From: Geothrix sp. 21YS21S-2
Lineage (GTDB): Bacteria > Acidobacteriota > Holophagae > Holophagales > Holophagaceae
Reading direction: 5' to 3'
Assembly: GCF_030846775.1 (NCBI RefSeq)
Contig: NZ_CP132910.1
Location: 902,001 to 966,000, forward strand
DNA: 64,000 bases
Shown: positions 54,279 to 62,011 of the stretch, piece by piece
Layout of the letters: every line of letters begins with the position of its first letter
Numbering within the stretch: position 1 is the first letter of the stretch
Translations under genes and position numbers: made by a program
The notes under the pieces: model-generated
Told to the model about the DNA's origin: nothing
Databases searched by the model: none
What the model saw: the letters and a program-made list of their open reading frames with translations, nothing else

Positions 54279-55196
54279 ATGTTACTTGAGCCAATTAAAC
54301 AGGCTTGTTCTAATTGCCATCTGGTTCATGTGGCAATTCAGCAAATCCAACAGGTCCAGGCACCTCCCATGCCAACACCGGGTTTTCTTTCATTGAATTG
54401 GGGCAACCTGGCCTCTCTTGCTGGTGCCATTGTCGCTGGTGTGGCGGCCTATCAAGCAAAGATTGCAGCAAGGGCCAGCCGGGAATCAGCAGATGTGATG
54501 AAGAAGGAATACAAACAGCAGCTAAATCAGCAGAAACCAGTAATGGATTTTGAAAGCATCATATTTCATAGTGACACAAAGAATGGCCAGATATTAGGCT
54601 CAAAAATATATCCAAGATTTATTACCGTCAAAATCAGTAACATCAAGGGTGAAAATATTAATTACGTTGACTATGTTTATGCGGTTACAGACGATTCAAA
54701 GGTGCTATCTATTGGTTATGAAAACATGCCTCTTCAATACAGTCATTGTTATAGGCATACGCTTAACATCGACCTAGAGAATGATAGCAATTATAATCCA
54801 GAGAATATGTTTTTATTCATTTTTCTATCTGTTATGGATTCATCGAATAGAGAAGCCTTCTCAATATATGGTCAGCAGGTTAAACCTGGAAATAGCTTTG
54901 ACGCACTTGAAACAGAAATATCAAAGCCTATTGATACAAATTATTTGATTCTTGATTCAATTAGAGAAATCATCTGGGACCACGTAATAGTGAATATGGA
55001 TACATACGACCAATTATGTCTATCTCAAATATTAAATCAGGACCTTGATTTCCGTGAATTTAGAAAGCAACCTCAATACAAAGATTTTCTGCCTGACATT
55101 TGGGAAATTGTTGATAAGGAACCTGAAGAAGAGAAGAAGTCTATATGGTCGAAATTCCGAAAAAGAGTGAAGCTGAAAGAAGACCAAATAGTATGA
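54279..55196 (+). CDS. Membrane-anchored protein, family A member 2
   Basis: A 305-aa paralog of the preceding gene, AAGGAG before ATG, 15-nt gap. Residues 8-22 repeat the N-terminal motif (QACSNCHLVHVAIQQ) at identical positions; the nucleotide sequence there is also conserved. A P-rich linker, a TM (about 41-60, LASLAGAIVAGVAAYQAKI) and a short coiled coil (ASRESADVMKKEYKQQ) lead to QKPVMDFESIIF and the soluble domain. The C-terminus is basic (SIWSKFRKRVKLKED). Soluble domains of members 1 and 2 are clearly diverged, as if binding different partners. Confidence 0.7.
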   Translation: MLLEPIKQACSNCHLVHVAIQQIQQVQAPPMPTPGFLSLNWGNLASLAGAIVAGVAAYQAKIAARASRESADVMKKEYKQQLNQQKPVMDFESIIFHSDTKNGQILGSKIYPRFITVKISNIKGENINYVDYVYAVTDDSKVLSIGYENMPLQYSHCYRHTLNIDLENDSNYNPENMFLFIFLSVMDSSNREAFSIYGQQVKPGNSFDALETEISKPIDTNYLILDSIREIIWDHVIVNMDTYDQLCLSQILNQDLDFREFRKQPQYKDFLPDIWEIVDKEPEEEKKSIWSKFRKRVKLKEDQIV

Positions 55197-55228
55197 TGTA
55201 TCCTCTTACGCATCAGTGGAGATAGACC

Positions 55229-56059
55229 ATGTTCCTTGATCCTGTCTACCATGTGGCTGTTCAAGCGATGCCTCACCAAAGCTGGCTCTCTACAAATGGG
55301 CTAAGTGCCCTTGCAGCTACTGCTTCATTCTTGGCTGCTGGTGCAAGCTGGCTAAGTGTCTACTGGGCGAACAAGGCCAGAAAAGAGGAATTGGATAGGA
55401 GCAAACCAGATTTACAATTTGGCTATATGAATGTTGAAGATTCATCATCAGTCGAAAAAGATTTCAACATGGTTGACTTGAAATTCATGCTATACAACAC
55501 GAAAAGAAACAAAATCCAGAGTATAGAGCAGACAATATTTATAACCTATCCGAGTAATGTAAAAAAAGATACAAGCAGATACCACTTTGACTACATGATA
55601 GGAACAGATGGGCATCAAATTGATCTACAACACAATATATTGCCATGTCCAGAACCAAAATCATTGATAATAATGATGCTTAAGACAACAGATGTATTTG
55701 GCAATACTGGTGAAAACATTTTCACATTATATTTTATAATAAAAGGAATGGCAATTCAATCTGGTGATGAAATGGAAATGTGCATGAAAGAAAGAAGACC
55801 TGTATTATATCAGGCAAATTCGGCTGGACAATTGGCACTTGGCGAAACAGCTTTTGTTCCATATCTACATCCAGCCATTATTGATAGACTTGTAATATGC
55901 CTAACAGATATTCACGATGATAAAATCGATAAGATGCTGTTTGACAAGGACTTGATTAATGCTCTACGCAAATTCAAATTTCGCAAGATACTTGGCAGAT
56001 TTAACATAATAAAACATATTCGTGTAGCAATAAAAAGCATGATACACAAGATGCATTAG
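55229..56059 (+). CDS. Membrane-anchored protein, family A member 3
   Basis: A 276-aa protein, GGAG before ATG 55229. It keeps the layout (MFLDPV start, TM about 25-45 GLSALAATASFLAAGASWLSV, charged linker NKARKEELDR, then SKPDLQFGYMNV and a beta-rich domain) but lacks the CxxCH segment, having VYHVAVQAMPHQSW instead. It ends inside a hairpin. Function unknown; co-oriented and closely spaced with members 1 and 2, so one transcript is likely. Confidence 0.7.
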   Translation: MFLDPVYHVAVQAMPHQSWLSTNGLSALAATASFLAAGASWLSVYWANKARKEELDRSKPDLQFGYMNVEDSSSVEKDFNMVDLKFMLYNTKRNKIQSIEQTIFITYPSNVKKDTSRYHFDYMIGTDGHQIDLQHNILPCPEPKSLIIMMLKTTDVFGNTGENIFTLYFIIKGMAIQSGDEMEMCMKERRPVLYQANSAGQLALGETAFVPYLHPAIIDRLVICLTDIHDDKIDKMLFDKDLINALRKFKFRKILGRFNIIKHIRVAIKSMIHKMH

Positions 56060-56102
56060 GCCAATCATACACATAATATCTCTACCTGTAATATTGGCCT
56101 AA
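56056..56102 (+). terminator. Hairpin at the end of the family A operon
   Basis: TTAGGCCAAT (56,056) and ATTGGCCTAA (56,093) form a perfect 10-bp stem with a 27-nt loop that includes the stop codon of member 3. There is no T-run, so it may be a processing or protective 3' structure rather than a Rho-independent terminator. Confidence 0.5.
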
Positions 56103-56152
56103 ACAAGATGATTTAACATCTATTGACCTATTCAATTCAATCTCTTTGTATC

Positions 56153-56187
56153 GTAAAACCCACTCGCTTCGCTCGTTAGGGTTTTAC
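56153..56187. repeat. Perfect 9-bp inverted repeat with CTCGCTTCGCTCG core
   Basis: GTAAAACCC (56,153) and GGGTTTTAC (56,179) enclose ACTCGCTTCGCTCGTTA, itself partly palindromic. A second REP-like hairpin (CCTCGCC-TTC-GGCTCGG, about 56,192-56,208) follows immediately. The pair is GC-richer than its surroundings and resembles bacterial REP elements. Confidence 0.7.
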
Positions 56188-56786
56188 TCTTCCTCGCCTT
56201 CGGCTCGGAGAAACACTAAAAGAATAATCTTTTAATGAAGATAACCTATGACTTTCCCCAGCAACCATTCTCTAAAAAATGGTCTGACTATCAGACCTAA
56301 AAGAGATTCAATGGCTACTGGTGAAGTGGTATAGATTCAACCTACCGGATTTCTAAAGGTGAAGGTCAATTTGATTCCTGAGTCTAAATTGATTGCTTCT
56401 GGAGAGGGTCACGCTGTTCCCCACTTTAGTCTTACTCCAGACTTCACAGCCTGGACATGACGGTAATTCCCTAACAACCAAATCCGGTAGCAATTAGGGC
56501 ATTCACTCTTACGAGTGGCTATAATAACAAGTCGAAGTAGATTATAGCTTCCTGAGACGGTTCCTAAAACATCTGCCGCTATCATTCCTCGGCTACTTTC
56601 CAGGTCTTGGCCTCTATAATATAATTCGGACGATTGAACCGTCCGTAAAAGCGATTTTGAAAATATATTTTTCAACGTGATCAAAGCCACTCTCTACAGA
56701 AATGGCAGACCAGAGATTATCATTAACATTTGTAATGGTCATACATTGCATAATAATCAATAACACTATTCTATAACAATTCCATT
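56188..56786. other. About 600 bp without a convincing gene
   Basis: After the hairpin pair no frame looks like a protein. A 93-codon minus-strand frame (56,409-56,690, GTG start) contains CPNC and ends ...GVRLKWGTA, faintly like the decayed 3' end of an IS605-type tnpB gene, but it lacks the rest of any such domain. A small dyad CGGACG/CGTCCG lies near 56,628-56,646. The stretch may hold a transposon remnant or a structured RNA. Confidence 0.35.
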
Positions 56787-57542
56787 CTAATCTTCTAAAT
56801 ATGAACCTTTTGGCTTCATAACAAATTTCTTCAATTCTTCTAAATAATCACCCTTGGGTTCCATATTTTTTAATAGCTCAATAGCCTTCACCGGATCAAG
56901 ACCAAGATCAGAGGCAACCTCTTCAAAAATCAATTGATCTAATGCAGGATCAAAGTCTTTCGTCGCAATTCGTGTATAATTTTCAATTAAATCAATAATA
57001 AAATTAATATATTTGCGTATTCTATCCAATTCTTTCCTTTTTGCATCATCAATCCCTTCATCAAAAGTGGATACGGTGCCAAGCAAGGGCGTCAACATGA
57101 AAGGGATAGACCCCAAGAGCATTTCAATGCGATCTACAATCACTTTATCAAGATAGGCTTTATGATTTGAGAAAATAGCATTACATTCTGAGAATGCTTT
57201 AGTGTAATTCTTTAATTCTTTTTTGAATTCATCAGGTCTTTCAAATGCGATACTACCTCTCATGCCGTTATACGATTTTGACAAGACGTGGGTAGCGATA
57301 GAAAATGCCCCAACAAATTGAAATCTCTTCTCCTGTTCAAGCTTGTGAGAAAATGCTTCCTTTCCCAAATCAGATTCCAGCCTCTTCATCTTTTCATCAA
57401 TACCGCTTTGGTAATCTTTTAGATTCTTCTCTACTGCCTCTCGGATCTTTTCGTCCGTAGCCTTGACCAGGGTTTTCAGGCTCCACCAGCCATAGACTCC
57501 AAGCCCAAGTAAGCCGATCTCTCCCCATATCAGTCCAATCAT
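56787..57542 (-). CDS. TM + coiled-coil protein of the element
   Basis: A 251-aa protein of unknown function: N-terminal TM (about 4-22, LIWGEIGLLGLGVYGWW), a long coiled coil (about 23-75, KIREAVEKNLKDY, EKMKRLESDLGKEAF) and an all-helical domain (about 80-251). The C-terminus carries a near-duplicate MEPKGDYLEELKK / VMKPKGSYLED. Different from family A but with the same single-anchor plan. Its ATG overlaps the stop of a 43-aa hydrophobic peptide gene (ATGA). Confidence 0.65.
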   Translation of the reverse strand: MIGLIWGEIGLLGLGVYGWWSLKTLVKATDEKIREAVEKNLKDYQSGIDEKMKRLESDLGKEAFSHKLEQEKRFQFVGAFSIATHVLSKSYNGMRGSIAFERPDEFKKELKNYTKAFSECNAIFSNHKAYLDKVIVDRIEMLLGSIPFMLTPLLGTVSTFDEGIDDAKRKELDRIRKYINFIIDLIENYTRIATKDFDPALDQLIFEEVASDLGLDPVKAIELLKNMEPKGDYLEELKKFVMKPKGSYLED

Positions 57543-57670
57543 GTTCGGCTCCGAAGCGAATCAACCTGTAGTAGCACGACCAGAACCATCAAGCAAGAGA
57601 TGCCTACTCCAAGTCCGGCCAAAAGTCCCAAGATGGAACCAAGGCCACACGGCAATTCAAGAAACACCAT
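57539..57670 (-). CDS. 43-aa hydrophobic membrane peptide
   Basis: ATG 57670 to TGA 57,541-57,539, overlapping the next ATG by 4 nt. The product is almost one continuous hydrophobic stretch (GSILGLLAGLGVGISCLMVL, then VVLLQV) with a basic end DSLRSRT. The tight coupling to the TM/coiled-coil gene suggests a functional pair; no strong ribosome site is visible upstream. Confidence 0.5.
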   Translation of the reverse strand: MVFLELPCGLGSILGLLAGLGVGISCLMVLVVLLQVDSLRSRT

Positions 57671-57752
57671 TACAGTGAATCTCTAAATTAATTTCATCCC
57701 GATTCAATAGACCCGAATCGTATTTATGAATTAAATATCAGAGATTCACACA

Positions 57753-57905
57753 ATGGACAATGATACACGCAAGATACTATTACAAAAGCTCAAGTATGAT
57801 TTAGAAGCTCTTGATGCAGCAACAGAGAGTGTCCTAACAGATATTGAGACAGTAGAACAGCAGAAGATAGACATCATGCTCCAAATCCTATACGGGCTGG
57901 AGTAG
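57753..57905 (+). CDS. 50-aa acidic coiled-coil peptide
   Basis: ATG 57753 to TAG 57,903-57,905. The product is helical and heptad-like (KILLQKLKYDLEALDAATES, TDIETVEQQKIDIMLQIL). It is coupled to the HNH gene: the junction reads TAGTGATG. Unknown function; possibly a partner or leader peptide of the HNH protein. No strong ribosome site, so moderate confidence. Confidence 0.5.
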   Translation: MDNDTRKILLQKLKYDLEALDAATESVLTDIETVEQQKIDIMLQILYGLE

Positions 57906-57907
57906 TG

Positions 57908-58441
57908 ATGAGCGAAACCATAAGCCGTAAAGAGCAATTAGAAGAAGATGTATACGCACTTCTCAAGAAGCTGGACATGCTTCAAACAAGGGTATTGTCT
58001 GTCGCTTGGCACATGATTCCCCATCTCCAGTCTGAATTCCCAATGCTCCCACGAGGGAAGGTCAAGCGAGAGGATGAAGAGAGGTTCCTTGAGGATTTCT
58101 ACCAGGCCTACAGCAAGGGCACCTTTGATGCCTACCTGAAGAAGCGAGAAGAGAGATGGGCCTTCTACCGCTCTCCAGAATGGGCAGAGAAGAAGGCAGA
58201 GGCCTACAAGGTCTTTGGGCACCGCTGCATGGCCTGCGGAGCCTCTGGCGGGCCTCTATCAGTCGATCACATCATCAGCCGCAATGAGGCACCAGAGAAG
58301 GAGCTTGAAATCAAAAATCTCCAGATTCTCTGCATCTTTTGCAATAAGGGAAAGAGTGGTTCCAGACAAGATTACAGGAAGAGAGAAGACCTGCTAAGTC
58401 TAATCAGGCACCTTGGAATCAAGCTCAACAAAGCAAGCTAA
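57908..58441 (+). CDS. HNH endonuclease
   Basis: A 177-aa protein; ATG 57908 has GGAG upstream. A helical N-terminal half (about 1-85) precedes the HNH motif: zinc CMACGAS, LSVDHIISRNEAPEKELEIKNLQILC and the second zinc pair CIFCNKGKS. This is the standard H-N-H with a double CxxC zinc knuckle. Phage HNH proteins aid cos cleavage by terminase, home, or attack foreign DNA. GC usage is higher than in the flanking genes. It ends next to the convergent family A member 4. Confidence 0.85.
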   Translation: MSETISRKEQLEEDVYALLKKLDMLQTRVLSVAWHMIPHLQSEFPMLPRGKVKREDEERFLEDFYQAYSKGTFDAYLKKREERWAFYRSPEWAEKKAEAYKVFGHRCMACGASGGPLSVDHIISRNEAPEKELEIKNLQILCIFCNKGKSGSRQDYRKREDLLSLIRHLGIKLNKAS

Positions 58442-59344
58442 TCAAAGATCACCCAATCTAATCACATTGATTTTGGCAGAAGCAACCTGCCTTTTTGATG
58501 TTTTCCCCATTTTTCTACTTGAAGCTGGGCGCATTCGCCGTCCAGAACCAACAACCTTAATAAGTCCAACCAATGAAAGCATTGATAATAATTCAGTATT
58601 GATATGTTTTTCAAAATATTTTTCAATTCCAACATTAACGATTGGATTAATATCGCCATTACTGCAATACAGCATGGATGGCATATCCGTAAATTCCGAT
58701 TTGCCTGAGTATCTAATTGTTCTTATTTTGGCATACATGTAATTTGTAAGCATTTTGCTATTCGGCGCATAATGTATAAAATACACACCCCTACTAATAA
58801 GACCGTCTATTCCTTCAGCTTCAACGATCAATACAATTTCTACGTTAGATTCTTTATACCTTATGCGTGGAGAGCGAACAATAATAGCAATTGATGACTT
58901 GTTGCCTCCAAGGACTTTATTACTCAATATATCGGTAGAGCCTTCATTCCTTCCTATCTTGCCATACATGGGTATCGTCTCTAAATCAGTCGCATCAGTC
59001 GATATTCTTTTCCCATCTTTCATTATTTCAAATATAACATATCTGATATTATTTAATGGCTTATTTCTGATGTTTTCAAGCTCAAACCGTATTGCAATAT
59101 TGTTAAAAAGACCATCTTGATATGTCAAATTGTCCTTCAATACTAGAATGGGTTTGTCAGCGTCTTCACGTTTTTGTCTTTCTATTTTTTGCTCTCTGTT
59201 ACTTCTAATCCCATTGTAAATTGCGAATATAGCACCGCAACCAGTAAATAATGTGAACAGTCCAGAGAATTGAGCAATTTTTTCCCATAATGCTTTTGGC
59301 GGGACCTGTTCTACTACAATTCGTATTACTTCTCCAGGTAACAT
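58442..59344 (-). CDS. Membrane-anchored protein, family A member 4
   Basis: A 300-aa protein; ATG 59344 follows GGAG by 5 nt. The plan matches the three tandem genes: short N-terminal outside segment, TM (about 26-45, FSGLFTLFTGCGAIFAIYNG), basic/charged linker RSNREQKIERQKREDA, then DKPILVLKDN and a beta-rich soluble domain. The C-terminal 40 residues are strongly basic (GSGRRMRPASSRKMGKTSKR). It lacks CxxCH. Encoded on the opposite strand, 2.4 kb from the tandem copies. Confidence 0.65.
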   Translation of the reverse strand: MLPGEVIRIVVEQVPPKALWEKIAQFSGLFTLFTGCGAIFAIYNGIRSNREQKIERQKREDADKPILVLKDNLTYQDGLFNNIAIRFELENIRNKPLNNIRYVIFEIMKDGKRISTDATDLETIPMYGKIGRNEGSTDILSNKVLGGNKSSIAIIVRSPRIRYKESNVEIVLIVEAEGIDGLISRGVYFIHYAPNSKMLTNYMYAKIRTIRYSGKSEFTDMPSMLYCSNGDINPIVNVGIEKYFEKHINTELLSMLSLVGLIKVVGSGRRMRPASSRKMGKTSKRQVASAKINVIRLGDL

Positions 59345-59364
59345 CAAATCTCCAATCTACATTT

Positions 59365-59958
59365 TCATCCCAGGTAATTTGCTTTCTCCATAAGCATTTT
59401 CAAAATATCCAATGGCCTTTGACGGTCCTTCTCTGTAAAAGCAATTGATGGACGGTAATACTGACCAACGCCAGTCCTATAACCATCATTCCAAGGTATA
59501 TTTATAATCGATTCTACTTCCAATAGATATTTTTCCATCATGTCAACAAATTCAGGCCCCAAATGAATCATTTGCATTCTTGAAAATGTAATCAATTCTT
59601 GTGTCCTTTGACGAATATTACCAATGGCGTATTTGGGATCATCTTGCGATTTTTCAATCTGCCAATAGCTTTTGACGTTATTATATATTTGGTCCAATAC
59701 CTCCTGGTAATGTCTTGAAATATCATAATGAATCTTTTGCATTCTTCTTTCTTCAATTTTTGCTTCTTCCATTGCCTTTAATTCGGCAGACCTGTCTATC
59801 TTTGCCAATTCAAGCTCATTTCCCAATTTAATCTTTTTCACTTCTCCAGCGTAAACCAGATATTTCTCAAATCCTTTGTATGCAGCGTATGCAATAACAA
59901 GAGCAATAGATAGCACTAGGCCATACGTCTTTACAATGTATATCCATAGATTTTCCAT
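59365..59958 (-). CDS. TM + coiled-coil protein of the element
   Basis: A 197-aa protein with GGAG 8 nt before ATG. TM about 10-28 (TYGLVLSIALVIAYAAYKG), a strongly charged coiled coil (about 38-75, LELAKIDRSAELKAMEEAKI), then a helical domain with YQEVLDQIYNNVKSYW and a C-terminal region with NIPWNDGYRTGVGQYYRPS. Not recognised. Same strand and 20 nt upstream of family A member 4, so probably co-transcribed. Confidence 0.65.
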   Translation of the reverse strand: MENLWIYIVKTYGLVLSIALVIAYAAYKGFEKYLVYAGEVKKIKLGNELELAKIDRSAELKAMEEAKIEERRMQKIHYDISRHYQEVLDQIYNNVKSYWQIEKSQDDPKYAIGNIRQRTQELITFSRMQMIHLGPEFVDMMEKYLLEVESIINIPWNDGYRTGVGQYYRPSIAFTEKDRQRPLDILKMLMEKANYLG

Positions 59959-60099
59959 TGTTCGATCTCCAATCTTTTATTTTGGTTGTTTGGCGTTTTT
60001 GCCTTTTGAGTCGGTTGTCTTACTAATTCCAAAATCAGCATTTTACATCTAATTAATCAATCCCAACGGTGATTCGACAATAGTATTTGAAGCTTGTCA

Positions 60100-60720
60100 C
60101 TAAGCAAAAATCGATTTTAACAATGGGATCACGAGCTTAAAAACAAATGATCCGAAATAAATTATAATAGTAATATTAAAAACGCTGAAGGCAGTAACAA
60201 GAATTAGATAAGCAATTTTCTTGCTTTTCTTAAACACATTTTCACCATCTCTTACAATATTCCATTCTTTTTTTAACATATACGCAAATGCATCTATCAC
60301 TGACTCAAATTGCGCTATTCTCAATACCGAGTCAGCAAATCTAGCCTTACCGTTTGTATCAGCCTGTATTTCCTTTATCATGGAAACAAGTCCAGAATGC
60401 TCTGTCGGATTTAGCCTGAGTATTATGCGATTAGCCAGGGCATTCATCTTTGATAGTGCGTCCATGTGTGTTTCTGGTTTTATTTCCACATGGTTCACAG
60501 TATGTATAACATGGTTGCCATGGTCCGTAAATCTATATAATGCGTTCACCAAACCAAAGAAATCTGAAACATCAATTCTTATCGCATCTATCCAAGCTTG
60601 CCTAAATTTGGATATCTCATTTTCCTTTGAAATAATCATGCTAATATAGGAGAAGCCACCCGCGATTAGTGCGGCCGAAATAACACCCACTACGGCTAGA
60701 AATTCCTTGTAATTTTCCAT
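60100..60720 (-). CDS. Multi-span helical membrane protein of the element
   Basis: A 206-aa protein; ATG 60720 is chosen because GGAG lies 6 nt upstream. TM1 about 8-30, then ENEISKFRQAWIDAIRIDVSDF, a pattern seen in many uncharacterised small membrane proteins of phages and defence islands (K-I-x-x-F-R-Q-x-W-I-D-x-L/I-R). A helical soluble domain (HVEIKPETHMDALSKMNALANR) is followed by a C-terminal TM hairpin (IAYLILVTAFSVFNITIIIYF and VFKLVIPLL). Function unknown. Confidence 0.65.
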   Translation of the reverse strand: MENYKEFLAVVGVISAALIAGGFSYISMIISKENEISKFRQAWIDAIRIDVSDFFGLVNALYRFTDHGNHVIHTVNHVEIKPETHMDALSKMNALANRIILRLNPTEHSGLVSMIKEIQADTNGKARFADSVLRIAQFESVIDAFAYMLKKEWNIVRDGENVFKKSKKIAYLILVTAFSVFNITIIIYFGSFVFKLVIPLLKSIFA

Positions 60721-60745
60721 GTTTTCTCCCATCCATTATTATTCA

Positions 60746-61255
60746 CTACAGATTTTCACGTTCTTTGGTTAATCTTGTTCCGTATATTATTTTCAGGAAA
60801 TTCAATTTACCGTCTTCACTACTAATAAGTAATAACGTTATATCAATTTTTCCCAAAATCCAGATCATTTCTTTTCTAGTAAATGACGCCACATCGGTTC
60901 GCTTTGGCATTCCGTATTTATCCGATAAGCTTTTGAACAAATTACTATACGTATTTACGGCTGAAGCTCTACCAATTTCAGAGGGAGCAGACAAGTGAAC
61001 CTGCTTCAATTTATCATTTTTAATATAAAACATAGCCGTAAAGGATTCACCATCGAGCATCACATCTTTCAGAATATACGGAGACGTTGAACCATCACTC
61101 AATGGGCTATCTTCTGGATTAGGAACCAGCCCTTTAATGGTTTTCAATAGCTCCTTTGTAGACATTCCTGCCCTTGCCTCTTTCCAGAGTGCCTGGGCAT
61201 TGGCCATATTGGTAAGCAGACAGGGAACCGAAAGAAATAATACAAGTGGTCTCAT
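60746..61255 (-). CDS. Exported small protein, GM-x-x-x-E (SmpA-like) type
   Basis: A 169-aa protein; ATG 61255 is preferred since GGAGAGG lies just upstream and a signal peptide (RPLVLFLSVPCLLTNMANA-QA) follows. The mature part begins EARAGMSTKELLKTIKG, the G-M-s-x-x-E pattern of SmpA/OmlA-like repeats, and later has LSDKYGMPKRT. It resembles the divergent lipoprotein at 61,379. Role unknown; envelope protein carried by a mobile element. Confidence 0.6.
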   Translation of the reverse strand: MRPLVLFLSVPCLLTNMANAQALWKEARAGMSTKELLKTIKGLVPNPEDSPLSDGSTSPYILKDVMLDGESFTAMFYIKNDKLKQVHLSAPSEIGRASAVNTYSNLFKSLSDKYGMPKRTDVASFTRKEMIWILGKIDITLLLISSEDGKLNFLKIIYGTRLTKERENL

Positions 61256-61378
61256 GACCTCTCCGGCTTGGTTGGAATCTGGAGAGATGGTAGTCCCATC
61301 CTCTCTTAAATCCAAGAATCTTTGGTTGACCAAATCTGGTTCTGCTAATCTCGTGGCATCCATCAGACAGGAGAACCC

Positions 61379-61981
61379 ATGAGATGCACCTACCCTGCCC
61401 TTCTCCTATGCCTGGTTCTGGCCTGTGATCAGAGAGCCACCACACCACCCGCGCAGGCTATAGCTCCCGCCGTGGCCCCTACTCCTGTCGTCCCTGCCCC
61501 ACCACCTACGCCCTATGGCATTAAGAAGATTTTTGCAGGCATGACCTTGAAGGAATTCATGGCAGCGAAGCCAAACATCTATCTTACTTTTATGTCCGAC
61601 GGCGTTAAGTGCTACACCATAAAAGAGACAATTGCAGGCGTGAAGTGTGAACCCATTTGTTCTTTTGAGGATTATGGAGACGGCAAGATCCTAGACCGAT
61701 TACATTTTTCAATTAAAGATTATGACTATAGCTCAATCAGAGATGCCATCATTGAAAAATACGGTTATCCATCAAAGGCTGAAAAGGTAACGAAGCATAA
61801 TGCGATGGGAGCATCATTTCACGGTGAAGAGCTTGAGTGGAGGAACAGCATCAGCTTCATTAGGGCTGAACAGGTTGGATCAAAGGTATCTGAATCTTCC
61901 TTCAGCTTTGGGTATACGGACGCCAAGCATAGAACGTCAAAAGAAGATTTAGCCAAAGAAAAGAAAAAGAAGGATATTTAA
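61379..61981 (+). CDS. Lipoprotein, GM-x-x-x-E (SmpA-like) type
   Basis: A 200-aa protein with AGGAG before ATG and a lipoprotein signal (lipobox LVLAC, Cys 16). A Pro/Ala linker (about 20-46) leads to KIFAGMTLKEFMAAKP, then EKYGYPSKAEKV and a beta strand region ELEWRNSISFIRAEQ. The fold is likely the same as the divergent exported protein; together they form a head-to-head envelope pair sharing a 123-bp promoter region. The C-terminus is a lysine-rich tail. Confidence 0.65.
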   Translation: MRCTYPALLLCLVLACDQRATTPPAQAIAPAVAPTPVVPAPPPTPYGIKKIFAGMTLKEFMAAKPNIYLTFMSDGVKCYTIKETIAGVKCEPICSFEDYGDGKILDRLHFSIKDYDYSSIRDAIIEKYGYPSKAEKVTKHNAMGASFHGEELEWRNSISFIRAEQVGSKVSESSFSFGYTDAKHRTSKEDLAKEKKKKDI

Positions 61982-62011
61982 GGCAGACTTGAGACGCATA
62001 TAGTAATTCTA

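Noticed and set aside
56409-56690. 93-codon minus-strand protein with CPNC
   Set aside because: GTG start without ribosome site, no complete domain, no coupling with neighbours; kept only as a possible remnant.
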